This document shows positions 7,621 to 15,053 of a stretch of 64,000 nucleotides of DNA, piece by piece. Position 1 is the first letter of the stretch. Each line of letters starts with the position of its first letter. Location: contig NZ_JAGMUL010000019.1 of the NCBI RefSeq assembly GCF_019049285.1, positions 1-64,000 on the forward strand. Direction: 5' to 3'. A program made the position numbers and the translations under genes. A model generated the notes under the pieces. It searched no databases and was not told the origin of the DNA. It saw nothing but the letters and a program-made list of their open reading frames with translations. Source of the stretch: Streptomyces sp. AC550_RSS872. Lineage in GTDB: Bacteria > Actinomycetota > Actinomycetes > Streptomycetales > Streptomycetaceae.

Positions 7621-8400
7621 TCAGGGCTTGCGGCCCAGGGCGCCGTGCTGGCCGATCGGCTGCGGGTCCCCGGCGCCCGGCTCGGTGTGCCACAGCGGAA
7701 CGGAGACAAGGCCGGGCTCCACCAGGTCCAGGCCGTCGAAGTAGCCGGCGATCTGATCGACGGGGCGCAGGAAGTACGGGACCGCACCGGTCTCGTTGTA
7801 GGCGTCCTGGGCCTGCTCGTAGTCCGGGTCGGTGCCCCGGGAGCCCTCGTTGAGGGAGAGGTAGCTGCCGGAGGGCAGGCCGGCCAGGAGGCGGCGGACG
7901 ATGCCGCGGGCCTGGTCGTAGTCGGCGACGTGGCCGAGGATGCCGCTGAGGATCAGGGCCGTGGGCCGGGACAGGTCGAGCGTCCGGGACGCCGCCTGAA
8001 GGATCTTCTCCGGCTCGTAGAGACTCAGGTCCTCGTACGCCGTCACGCCCTCGGGCGTCGAGGTGAGCAGGGCGCGGGCGTGGGCCAGGACCAGCGGGTC
8101 GTTGTCGACGTAGACGATCCTCGACTCGGGGGCGAGGCGCTGGGCGACCTCGTGGGTGTTGTCGACGGTGGGCAGACCCGTGCCGACGTCGAGGAACTGG
8201 CGTACGCCCGCCTCCGTGACCAGGTACCGGATGCTGCGGCCCAGGAAGGCCCGGCTGCTGCGGGCGATGGTGACGATACCGGGAAAGACGGCGGTGTAGG
8301 CGTCGCCGGCCGCCTCGTCCACGGCGTAGTTGTCCTTGCCGCCCAGCCAGTAGTTCCAGATGCGGGCCGAGTGCGGTACCGAGGTGTCGATCTCCGTCAT
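7621..8400 (-). CDS. SAM-dependent methyltransferase, DUF574 / Methyltransf_19 family
   Basis: This 259-residue protein belongs to the large actinobacterial family PF04672, predicted S-adenosylmethionine methyltransferases of unknown substrate. The recognisable blocks are SARIWNYWLGGKDNYAVD near the N-terminus (hallmark of the family), FLDVGTGLPT (SAM-binding motif I, about 68-77), IVYVDNDPLVLAHARALL (motif II acidic end), LILSGILGHV, and the C-terminal pair YFDGLDLVEPGLV. It lies 12 bases downstream of the histidine phosphatase gene on the same strand, so the two may be cotranscribed. No strong RBS is visible. Streptomyces genomes carry many paralogues, often near regulators; no function is inferred here. 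Confidence 0.85.
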   Translation of the reverse strand: MTEIDTSVPHSARIWNYWLGGKDNYAVDEAAGDAYTAVFPGIVTIARSSRAFLGRSIRYLVTEAGVRQFLDVGTGLPTVDNTHEVAQRLAPESRIVYVDNDPLVLAHARALLTSTPEGVTAYEDLSLYEPEKILQAASRTLDLSRPTALILSGILGHVADYDQARGIVRRLLAGLPSGSYLSLNEGSRGTDPDYEQAQDAYNETGAVPYFLRPVDQIAGYFDGLDLVEPGLVSVPLWHTEPGAGDPQPIGQHGALGRKP

Positions 8401-8412
8401 GTGCCCATGGTG

Positions 8413-9042
8413 CTACGCCGGGTCGGGCTCGCAGGGCACATTGAGGGAGAGAAGTGACGCGGATCCGTCGGATTTCACGAGGAGTTCGCTGATCGCGGCG
8501 TTGCGCAACCGGGGGAACACTCTGCGGTACTCACCGGCCGGGATCGACAGCAGGGTGCACAGCACCAGACGCAGCAGCGTGTTGTGGGCGACCACGAGGA
8601 CCCGCTCGCCCGGGTGGGCGGCGGCGATCCGGCGCAGGGCGGCGGCGCCGCGTTCGGCGGCGGCCGACGGGTCCTCCGCGCCCGGGAACGGGTTTGCCAC
8701 CGGATCCGTCCGGAACGCCTGCGCGGCCTTGGGGTTCTCGGCCTCGAACTCCGCGAGCGTACGGCCCTCCAGCACCCCGAAGTCGCATTCGCGCAGGCCG
8801 GGTTCGCGGTGCGGGGTGAAGCCGAGGGCCCGGCAGGCGGGCGCTGCGGTGATCACGGCGCGGGAGAGGGTGGATGTCCAGACGGCGTCGACCGGGTGGG
8901 CGGCGGCCCAGCGGCCCAGCGCCTCGGCCTGGGCCCGGCCCGTGTCGGTGAGGGGCACGTCGCTGATGCCGGCGTAGCGGTTCTCGGCGTGCCAGACAGT
9001 CTGCCCGTGGCGGGCGAGGAGGAGGGTCGTGGCTGTGGTCAT
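8413..9042 (-). CDS. Histidine phosphatase (phosphoglycerate mutase-like)
   Basis: This 209-residue protein is a branch-1 histidine phosphatase. LLLARHGQTVWHAENRYAG holds the phospho-accepting His in RHG, LSRAVITA follows the family SR motif, ECDFGVLEGRT carries the catalytic Glu, and VLVVAHNTLLR carries the second His. Its size suits a small-molecule phosphatase rather than glycolytic PGM. ATG 9042 starts MTTATT. A much longer open frame upstream is an artefact of high GC overlapping the kinase gene. The methyltransferase follows after 12 bases. The substrate is unknown; broad-specificity or alpha-ribazole-type phosphatases are alternatives. Confidence 0.88.
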   Translation of the reverse strand: MTTATTLLLARHGQTVWHAENRYAGISDVPLTDTGRAQAEALGRWAAAHPVDAVWTSTLSRAVITAAPACRALGFTPHREPGLRECDFGVLEGRTLAEFEAENPKAAQAFRTDPVANPFPGAEDPSAAAERGAAALRRIAAAHPGERVLVVAHNTLLRLVLCTLLSIPAGEYRRVFPRLRNAAISELLVKSDGSASLLSLNVPCEPDPA

Positions 9043-9105
9043 GGGACGTCCAGTGTCACTCGGTGTCGGTGCCGGCGCGACGGGGTGCCGCCTTCTTTGG
9101 GTCGG

Positions 9106-9123
9106 GTGCCGCCCCAGCGGCAC
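9106..9123 (-). terminator. Small hairpin between FGGY kinase and phosphatase
   Basis: GTGCCGC (9106-9112) pairs with GCGGCAC (9117-9123) over a 4-nt loop in the 107-base gap downstream of the kinase stop. It is a weak terminator candidate. Confidence 0.35.
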
Positions 9124-9149
9124 GACTGTCCGCAGGCCGGGTGGGCCGA

Positions 9150-10637
9150 TCACGAGTCCGTAGTATCCGGGGCCGGCGAAGGAGGGCAGGTCAGGCGGGT
9201 GCGTGCGTGGTGCGCGACCGGGGTGGGCAGCCAGCCGCGTTCCTCCAGTTCCCGCACCAGGCGGACGTACGGGTCGGTGAAGCGGGCGGTGCGGTCGGGG
9301 CGGGGCTCGACGGTCGTGCCGATGCGGGCCATGCCCTCCGCGGCCGCCGCCAGATCCGGTGCCGCGCCCGTGCCGTACGCCGCCAACGCGGCCATTCCCA
9401 GGGCCGGTTCGGTCTGTTCGGGTACGCGGGCCGGACGGCCCAGGATGTCGGCGCGCAGCTGGTTCCAGTACGGGCTGCGGGCGGCGCCGCCGGTGAAGGT
9501 GAGGGGGCCGTCGAGGGGGGCGCCCAGGTGGTGCAGGTAGTCCAGGCAGAGGCGTTCCGTGAAGGCGACGCCCTGGAGGAGCGCTGCCCACAGGTCGGCG
9601 TCCGACTCGGGTTCGCCGAGGACGAGGGCGACGGCGTCCGGGGCCAGGAAGGGGAAGCGCTCGCCGGGTGCGACGAGGGGGTACGTGATCGCGCCGGACG
9701 GCTCGTACGCGGCGGCCCGCTCGTCCATGGCCGCCGGGTCGGCCCCCGCGAACGCCGCCGTGAGTACGCCCGCGCCCACACTTGAGGCACCGCCGGGCAG
9801 CCAACTCCCGTCCGGAGCACGGTGGTTGTAGACCACACCGGTCGGGTCCCGGACGGGGTGCGTGGACGCGCCCTTGAGGACCAGCGTGGTGCCGAGCACC
9901 GAGTTCCAGGAGCCGGGGCGCAGGGAGGCGGAGGCGATCTGGGCCGCACAGCCGTCGGTCATCCCGGCGATGACGGGGGTGCCGGCGGGGATGCCGGTGG
10001 CGTCGGCGGCGGTCGCGCAGACCTCGCCGAGGGGCGTGCCGGGGCGTACGACGTCCGGGATCGCGGTCTCGTGCAGGCCCAGTCGGGGCAGCATGGCCGG
10101 CCAGGCGTCGCGCTCCAGGTCGTACCCGGTCTTCAAGGCGTGGCTGGAGTCGGCCGGGGGCAGCTCGCCGGTGAGGAGAGACACGATCAGGTCCGGCTGG
10201 TGGGTGATCCTGCCGTGGCCGTACGCCTCCGTCAGCCACAGCGCCTTGGGCAGCGCCCAGGTGTCCTGCACCCCGAGCCCCGCCGTCCTCGCCCGCGCCG
10301 CGTGGGCCGTCGCCCGCCCGTCGTCGTACATCAGGGCGGGGCTCGAAGGCCGCCCCGCCCCGTCCGTCAGCAGCACGGTCCCGGAGGTCCCGCACACCGC
10401 GAGCCCGCCGACCCGCGCCTTCGGCCGCCCCTCCAACGCCGCACGCGACGCCGTGCACAGCGCGTCCCACCACTCGGCCGGGTCCTGCTCGTGCCGCACC
10501 CCGTCCCGCCGTCCACCGAGGGGCGCCGAGCCGCTGCCCAGGACGGTGCCGTCCCCGGTGGCCAGCAGAACCCGGACACTCTGGGTGCCCAGGTCGATCC
10601 CGAGCCAGGCGTCGCCCTCGACGTGCTCGTGCACCAT
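9150..10637 (-). CDS. FGGY-family carbohydrate kinase (xylulokinase-like)
   Basis: This 495-residue kinase would phosphorylate a sugar or polyol with ATP in the cytosol. The N-terminal actin-like phosphate loop WLGIDLGTQSVRVLL (about 11-25) and the second-domain adenosine motif FTGGAARSPYWNQLRADILG are clear, as is VIAGMTDGCAAQIASASL. ATG 10637 has GGGAGG five bases upstream. It is transcribed away from the ABC-transporter operon starting at 10839, sharing a 201-base regulatory region. With a second FGGY kinase at 19177 the locus has two candidate kinases for its substrate. The specific substrate cannot be read from sequence. Confidence 0.9.
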   Translation of the reverse strand: MVHEHVEGDAWLGIDLGTQSVRVLLATGDGTVLGSGSAPLGGRRDGVRHEQDPAEWWDALCTASRAALEGRPKARVGGLAVCGTSGTVLLTDGAGRPSSPALMYDDGRATAHAARARTAGLGVQDTWALPKALWLTEAYGHGRITHQPDLIVSLLTGELPPADSSHALKTGYDLERDAWPAMLPRLGLHETAIPDVVRPGTPLGEVCATAADATGIPAGTPVIAGMTDGCAAQIASASLRPGSWNSVLGTTLVLKGASTHPVRDPTGVVYNHRAPDGSWLPGGASSVGAGVLTAAFAGADPAAMDERAAAYEPSGAITYPLVAPGERFPFLAPDAVALVLGEPESDADLWAALLQGVAFTERLCLDYLHHLGAPLDGPLTFTGGAARSPYWNQLRADILGRPARVPEQTEPALGMAALAAYGTGAAPDLAAAAEGMARIGTTVEPRPDRTARFTDPYVRLVRELEERGWLPTPVAHHARTRLTCPPSPAPDTTDS

Positions 10638-10657
10638 CCGGACCTCCCTGTTCTGGG

Positions 10658-10788
10658 GCGTTCATCGCTCTGGGAGCGTTCATCGCGATCCGATCCGTGA
10701 ACTTCTCACTCTGCCCTGAGATTTTCCCGTGCGCGAGGGATTGACGCCCAACTTCCGCCGTTCCACCCTCTGTTAACGAGTCGACTCG
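10658..10788. promoter_or_regulatory. Divergent promoter region with direct repeat and palindrome
   Basis: In the region between the FGGY kinase and the binding-protein gene, GCGTTCATCGC occurs twice in direct orientation (10658-10668 and 10676-10686). A perfect 12-bp palindrome CGAGTCGACTCG lies at 10777-10788, 51 bases before the binding-protein start. These are candidate operators for the DeoR regulator encoded in the operon (inference). Confidence 0.45.
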
Positions 10789-10838
10789 CCGTGTTGGCCG
10801 AACACCGGACCGGACCGAACCCCACGTGGAGGTCACGG

Positions 10839-12260
10839 ATGGACACGCACGTGCACGACCGCCGCCGCTTCCTGGCCCTGACCGCCGCGGCCGCCGCGAC
10901 CCCGCTGCTCGCGGCCTGCGGTGCCGGGTTCGGCGGCGACGACGGCAAGAGCGACGGTTCGGCGGCGGACGACGTCACCGGCTCCTTCGACTGGAAGCGG
11001 GAGAAGGGCACGACCGTCAAGGCGCTGCTCAACAAGCACCCGTACACGGACGCGCTGATCGCCGACCTGAAGTCGTTCACCGAGAAGACCGGCATCGAGG
11101 TCGAGTACGACGTCTTCCCCGAGGACAACTACTTCGACAAGCTCACCGTCGACCTGTCCAGCGGACGCGCCTCCTACGACGTCTTCATGCTCGGCGCCTA
11201 CATGGTGTGGCAGTACGGCCCGCCCGGATGGCTCGAAGACCTCGGCCCCTGGATGCGCAACGCCTCCGCCACCGGCGCCGAATGGGACCAGGCCGACTTC
11301 TTCCCCAACCTCCTCCAGGCCGACCAGTGGTCCCTGAAGGCGGGCGCACCGCTCGGCCAGGGCGGGCAGTACGCGCTGCCGTGGGGCTGGGAGACCAACG
11401 TCGTCGCCTACAACACGGACGTCTTCACCAAACTCGGCCTGAAGCCCGCCGAGACCTTCGAGGAGCTGCGCGAACTCGCCGGGGCCATCAAACGGAAGGC
11501 TCCCGGTGCCGGCTTCGACGGCATGTACGGAATCGCCGTACGGGGGTCGCGGAGCTGGGCGACGATCCACCCCGGCTTCATGACGATGTACGCCCGCAAC
11601 GGACTGAAGGACTTCACAGTCCAGGGCGGGAAGCTCACACCCGCCATGAACACCCCGGAGGCCGTCGCCTTCACCGAGGACTGGGCCGGCATGGTCAAGC
11701 AGGGCGGGCCGCCGTCCTGGACGTCGTACACCTGGTACCAGTGCTCCAGCGACCTCGGCGCGAGGAAGGCCGGGATGCTGTTCGACGCGGACACGGCGGC
11801 CTACTTCCAGGCGGTCGAGGGCGCGAGCCCCGCCTCCGGGAAGATCGCCTTCCACCCCGGGCCCAAGGGACCGAACGGATCGCTCGCCACCAACATGTGG
11901 ATCTGGTCGCTCGGTATGAACGCCAAGAGCAAGAAGAAGAGCGCCAGTTGGCTGTTCCTCCAGTGGGCGACCGGCAAGGAGCACCTGCTCAAGGGCGCGA
12001 TCACGCACAACCACATCGACCCGGTGCGCAAGTCGATCGCCGACGCCGGCGCCTACAAGGACAAGATGAGGCACCTGCCCGGCTTCATCGAGACCTTCGA
12101 GACGGTCGTCGACCAGACGAAGATCCAGTTCACCCCGCAGGCCCAGTTCTTCGACGCGACGACCAGCTGGGCCTCCGCCCTCCAGGAGATCTACGGCGGC
12201 AGCGGCGCCAAGTCGGTCCTCGACGACCTGGCGGGCGACCTCGCCGGCAAGGTGGGCTAG
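10839..12260 (+). CDS. ABC transporter sugar-binding lipoprotein (CUT1 family)
   Basis: This 473-residue extracellular solute-binding protein delivers its ligand to the two permeases that follow. HDRRRFLAL resembles a Tat motif, and the lipobox LLAAC puts the lipid-modified cysteine at residue 27. The mature part is a family-1 binding protein: FTEKTGIEVEYDVFPEDNYFDKL in the N-lobe, YALPWGWETNVVAYN at the hinge, and the typical SLGMNAKSKKKSASWLF near the C-terminus (parts quoted). ATG 10839 has GGAGG seven bases upstream; upstream in-frame sequence lacks an RBS. It is the first gene of the operon and sits 3 bases from the next start. The ligand is probably a sugar or polyol. Confidence 0.9.
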   Translation: MDTHVHDRRRFLALTAAAAATPLLAACGAGFGGDDGKSDGSAADDVTGSFDWKREKGTTVKALLNKHPYTDALIADLKSFTEKTGIEVEYDVFPEDNYFDKLTVDLSSGRASYDVFMLGAYMVWQYGPPGWLEDLGPWMRNASATGAEWDQADFFPNLLQADQWSLKAGAPLGQGGQYALPWGWETNVVAYNTDVFTKLGLKPAETFEELRELAGAIKRKAPGAGFDGMYGIAVRGSRSWATIHPGFMTMYARNGLKDFTVQGGKLTPAMNTPEAVAFTEDWAGMVKQGGPPSWTSYTWYQCSSDLGARKAGMLFDADTAAYFQAVEGASPASGKIAFHPGPKGPNGSLATNMWIWSLGMNAKSKKKSASWLFLQWATGKEHLLKGAITHNHIDPVRKSIADAGAYKDKMRHLPGFIETFETVVDQTKIQFTPQAQFFDATTSWASALQEIYGGSGAKSVLDDLAGDLAGKVG

Positions 12261-12263
12261 CCG

Positions 12264-13262
12264 ATGGGTTGGCGCCTCACTGCATCTTCCGGTTCGCCTC
12301 CGGGGCGCTCCAGCCGGTGTCGAGAGCCCGACCGCGCTCAGCCCTCCGGGCCTCCGCGCGCTCGGGCTCTCGACACCGGCGCGCCCCTGCGGCTCACCCT
12401 GCGCCCATACGTCCTGATCGTCCCCGCCCTGCTGCTGACCTGCGGGATTCTCTATCCCTTCGGGCTCGGCCTCTACTACACGCTCTTCGACTTCTCGGCG
12501 AGCAAGCCGCAGCCGGACATGGTGCGCTTCGAGAACTACCAGACCGTCTTCACACAGGAGGCCTTCTGGAACTCGGCGTGGGTGACGGTGCTGTACGCGG
12601 TCGGGGCGGCCGCCGTGGAGACGGTGCTGGGCGTGACCGTCGCCCTGCTGCTGCACCGGTCGACGATCGTCGGACGGGTGCTGGAGAAGATCCTCATCCT
12701 GCCGCTGATGATCGCGCCGGTGATCGCGGCGATCATCTGGAAGCTGATGCTCCAGCCGTCGGTAGGGGTCGTGAACTACCTGCTCAGACCCTTCGGACTG
12801 GGCGGCGTCCAGTGGACGGACACCCCGACCGGCGCCCTGCTGTCGTCGATCGCCGTGGACGTCTGGGTCTACACCCCGTTCGTGGCGATCCTCGCCCTCG
12901 CCGGACTGCGGTCGCTGCCCACCTCCCCCTTCGAGGCGGCGGCCGTGGACGGCGCGGGCTGGTGGTACACCTTCCGGCGCCTCACGCTGCCGATGCTGTG
13001 GCCGTACGTCCTCGTCGCGGTGATCTTCCGCTTCATGGACTCGCTGAAGGTGTTCGACATCATCTACGCCCTGACGGAGGGCGGCCCGGGCGACTCGACC
13101 GTCGTCCTCCAGATCCGGGCGTACCTGGAGGCCATCCGCTTCCAGCGGTACTCGTTCGGCATCAGCTACACGATCGTGCTGTGGGCCGTCGTGTATCTCG
13201 CCGCGATGGTGCTGGTGAAGCACCTGGGGAAGATCCAGCGGAAGGCGGCCGAGGCGAAATGA
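12264..13262 (+). CDS. ABC transporter permease (MalF/UgpA type) with repeat-derived N-terminus
   Basis: This is the first of two inner-membrane subunits of the sugar ABC importer, with six helices beginning at PYVLIVPALLLTCG (about residue 48). The EAA loop FEAAAVDGAGWWYTFRRLTLPML contacts the ATPase. The first 40 or so residues are odd. They are Arg/Ser/Pro-rich and encoded by DNA containing a long inverted repeat (12314-12379) typical of intergenic elements. The only plausible start is ATG 12264, three bases after the previous stop, with AAGGTGGG upstream; no ATG or GTG remains between the repeat and the first helix. The stop overlaps the next start (ATGA). Confidence 0.88.
   Translation: MGWRLTASSGSPPGRSSRCREPDRAQPSGPPRARALDTGAPLRLTLRPYVLIVPALLLTCGILYPFGLGLYYTLFDFSASKPQPDMVRFENYQTVFTQEAFWNSAWVTVLYAVGAAAVETVLGVTVALLLHRSTIVGRVLEKILILPLMIAPVIAAIIWKLMLQPSVGVVNYLLRPFGLGGVQWTDTPTGALLSSIAVDVWVYTPFVAILALAGLRSLPTSPFEAAAVDGAGWWYTFRRLTLPMLWPYVLVAVIFRFMDSLKVFDIIYALTEGGPGDSTVVLQIRAYLEAIRFQRYSFGISYTIVLWAVVYLAAMVLVKHLGKIQRKAAEAK
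12314..12379. repeat. Inverted repeat with 24-bp arms inside the permease gene
   Basis: The arm 12314-12337 (CCGGTGTCGAGAGCCCG...) and the arm 12356-12379 are reverse complements with one mismatch, separated by 18 bases. Such palindromic GC-rich units normally lie between genes in Streptomyces. This one is translated as part of the permease N-terminus. In RNA it would form a very stable stem 50 bases after the start codon. Confidence 0.75.
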
Positions 13263-14089
13263 CACCAAGGAAACGGCTGTGGGGATGGCTGGCGGACGCC
13301 GCCCTCATCCTCTACTTCCTCTTCGCGCTCTTCCCGATCGCCTGGATGGTGATCCTCTCCCTGAAGCCGACGAACGAGCTCTTCTCCACCTACTTCTCCT
13401 TCTCCCCCACCCTCGACGGCTACCGCACGGTCCTCGGCGACAGCGAGGGCATCCCGTTCGTGCGGTTCTTCGTCAACAGCCTGGTGGTGTCGGTGGGCGC
13501 GGTCGTCCTGTCGCTCCTCGTGGGGCTCCCGGCGGCGTACGCCTCGGCACGCTGGCGTTTCAAGGGCTCCGAGAACCTGATGTTCACGCTGCTGTCGTTC
13601 CGGTTCGCGCCCGAACTCACCGTGATCATCCCGCTGTTCGTGCTGTACCAGAAGCTCGGCCTCTTCGACACCTACGTCGGCATGGTCTGGGTGCTCCAAC
13701 TCGTCACCCTGCCGCTGATCGTGTGGATCATGCGCTCGTACTTCGCCGACCTCACCCCCGAGCTGGAGCAGGCGGCGCTGCTGGACGGCTACACGCGCAA
13801 GCAGGCGTTCGTGAAGGTGGCCCTCCCGCTGGTGAAGCCGGGGGTGGCGGCAGTATCGCTCCTCGCCTTCATCTTCGCCTGGAACAACTTCGTCTTCCCC
13901 CTCATCCTCACCTCCAACGAGGCCCAGACCGTGACCGTGGGCGCACTGTCGTTCCTCGGCGGGGACCGCCCCAAGTACAACCTCACGGCCGCCGCCGCGC
14001 TGGTCTCCGTCGTACCGCCACTGCTGCTCGCGCTGACGATCCAGCGGTATCTCGTGCGGGGCCTGTCGTTCGGGGCGGTGAAGTCTTGA
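13259..14089 (+). CDS. ABC transporter permease (MalG/UgpE type), 3' end altered by an insertion
   Basis: This 276-residue second membrane subunit has six helices, starting LADAALILYFLFALFPIAWM, with the EAA loop ELEQAALLDGYTRKQAFVKVALPL. Its ATG overlaps the upstream stop (ATGA), so translation is coupled. The coding sequence ends GAVKS-TGA precisely where the IS605-type element begins at 14088. If the element is removed between 14087 and 15026, the reading frame continues about nine more codons and stops at TGA 15055-15057, which overlaps the ATG of the next ATPase (ATGA). The present C-terminus is therefore probably truncated by a few residues, and coupling to the ATPase is lost. Confidence 0.9.
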   Translation: MTPRKRLWGWLADAALILYFLFALFPIAWMVILSLKPTNELFSTYFSFSPTLDGYRTVLGDSEGIPFVRFFVNSLVVSVGAVVLSLLVGLPAAYASARWRFKGSENLMFTLLSFRFAPELTVIIPLFVLYQKLGLFDTYVGMVWVLQLVTLPLIVWIMRSYFADLTPELEQAALLDGYTRKQAFVKVALPLVKPGVAAVSLLAFIFAWNNFVFPLILTSNEAQTVTVGALSFLGGDRPKYNLTAAAALVSVVPPLLLALTIQRYLVRGLSFGAVKS

Positions 14090-14220
14090 CTTCCTCCCCC
14101 CGCTCAAAGGCGGGAGATTCCAGCGGTCGCCCGCTGGGTTTCCGGCTTCACCGACGACTGCCCCGTCCGGGAGGACTCCCGTTGAGGTCTTACACCGTCT
14201 CCACAGGCAGACGCGGCCTT
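14088..14220 (-). ncRNA. Putative omega-RNA (reRNA) scaffold at the element's right end
   Basis: Read on the minus strand, 14220 to 14088 matches in style the 3' end of actinobacterial tnpB genes and their overlapping guide RNA: CTGTGGAGACGGTGTAAGAC, an hairpin-rich GGGAGTCCTCCC segment, then GGAATCTCCCGCC and the terminal hairpin ending GGAGGAAGTC. In active TnpB systems this RNA ends with a guide copied from the flanking DNA. Here that guide would come from the permease 3' end (below 14088). Transcription was not shown and no nuclease gene remains in the window, so this is a structural remnant until tested. Confidence 0.5.
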
Positions 14221-14249
14221 TGGCTGATCTTGAACTATAGGCCGTGGAC

Positions 14250-14972
14250 ATGGCTTACTCCGCATACCAGCAACAACGAATCGACGCCGGGCTCTGCAAG
14301 GGCTGCGGTGCTGAGCGCGGCGATGCCGGAACGTCAGTCTTCTGTCGGCCCTGCGCCGACCGCCACAGCCAACGTCAGTCCTCGCGGAAAGCGCGACTTC
14401 GAGCCGAGTGGGCCAAAGCCGGACCGCTCACCTGCAACCACTGTGGGGTCGCGCTGCTCGATGACTCCTACAAGAGCTGTCCACGCTGCCGCGAGCGCCA
14501 CAGGGAAAATTGGAAGGGCGCCGCGCCGCGCAGACGGGCGCGTAAGGAGGCGGCAGGCGAGTGCGTCGACTGCCGAGAACCTGCATTGGTCCCGTCGCGA
14601 TACTGTCGCAGGCACGCCATGGGGAACATCCTGCGGAAACACGGTATCCCCGCAGAACGCTATGAGGAGTTCTGGCGGAAGCTGGAGACTCAGGGCTTTC
14701 GCTGCCACTACACGGGTGAGCCGCTCGTCCCTGGCGTCAATGCCAGCATCGACCATCGCATCCCAACTAGTCGCGGGGGCAGCAAAACCGACATCGAAAA
14801 CTGCGTCTGGTGTGACCGCAACGTCAACGCCTTCAAACGCGATCTCACCGAAGAAGAATTCGTGCAGCGCTGCAAGGCGGTGGCCGAGCGCTTCAGCTGG
14901 CGAGACGGACGCAGCCGAACGTGCGGGACAGCTCAGCTGCCTGCTCGTCCGTGGGGTAAAAGCGGTACTTGA
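14250..14972 (+). CDS. HNH endonuclease with three N-terminal zinc ribbons, inside the IS605-like element
   Basis: This 240-residue protein has three Cys-pair modules followed by an HNH domain. The modules are CKGC/CRPC (about 16-35), CNHC/CPRC (about 62-80) and CVDC/CRRH (about 105-123). The HNH core is FRCHYTGEPLV, then ASIDHRIPTSRGGSKTDIEN with the D-H metal/general-base pair, and CVWCDRNVNAFKRDL. It should cut or nick DNA. Codon use is visibly less GC-rich than the flanking operon, a sign of transfer. ATG 14250 and GTG 14244 are both possible. The last about 25 residues are read from the antisense of the tnpB remnant, so the native protein probably ended near ERFSW. It has no PLMP or RuvC motif, so it is not IscB or TnpB. 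Confidence 0.8.
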   Translation: MAYSAYQQQRIDAGLCKGCGAERGDAGTSVFCRPCADRHSQRQSSRKARLRAEWAKAGPLTCNHCGVALLDDSYKSCPRCRERHRENWKGAAPRRRARKEAAGECVDCREPALVPSRYCRRHAMGNILRKHGIPAERYEEFWRKLETQGFRCHYTGEPLVPGVNASIDHRIPTSRGGSKTDIENCVWCDRNVNAFKRDLTEEEFVQRCKAVAERFSWRDGRSRTCGTAQLPARPWGKSGT

Positions 14973-14997
14973 ACGCCCGCTTGACCTGCTGCGTCAC
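14893..14997 (-). pseudogene. tnpB: tnpB N-terminal remnant
   Basis: From GTG 14997 on the minus strand the frame reads VTQQVKRAFKYRFYPTDEQ and then AAELSRTFGCVRLAS before a stop at 14893-14895. This is the unmistakable start of the IS605 OrfB/TnpB family (KxRFYPTxEQ...TFGCVR). A full TnpB is about 380-400 residues, so more than 90 percent is missing. Homology stops about where the HNH gene's own sequence begins. Confidence 0.85.
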
Positions 14998-15053
14998 ACT
15001 TCACATTCCATCAGATTCCGTGTGAGTCAAGAGCGTCGGACGAAGGAATCCCG

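Larger units (their letters stand above)
14088..15025 (-). mobile_element. IS200/IS605-type element with tnpB nearly deleted and an HNH gene inside
   Basis: The boundaries are inferred from three points. The left edge on the plus strand, GACTTCCTCCCCCCGC then AAAGGCGGGAGATTCC, is the reverse complement of the hairpin right end of actinobacterial IS605 elements (ending GGAGGAAGTC). The other edge abuts GTCAA at 15026-15030, that is TTGAC on the minus strand, a typical IS605-family target. Closing the gap restores an ATGA overlap between permease and ATPase. Inside lie, in minus-strand order, the first 34 codons of tnpB (14997-14893), an HNH gene on the opposite strand, and the guide-RNA-like right end. 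There is no tnpA, so the element cannot move by itself. Confidence 0.75.

Noticed and set aside
8413..10836. An 807-codon minus-strand frame joining kinase-region sequence to the histidine phosphatase
   Set aside because: The upstream 600 codons overlap the true FGGY kinase in another frame and have no protein-like composition. The phosphatase starts at 9042.
10826..14089. A 1087-codon frame running through binding protein and first permease
   Set aside because: Only the part from 13259 is real (second permease). The earlier part is an out-of-frame shadow of two clear genes.
14250..14972. HNH protein as IscB or IshB
   Set aside because: No RuvC segments, no bridge helix and no PLMP N-terminus are visible; it has zinc ribbons instead.
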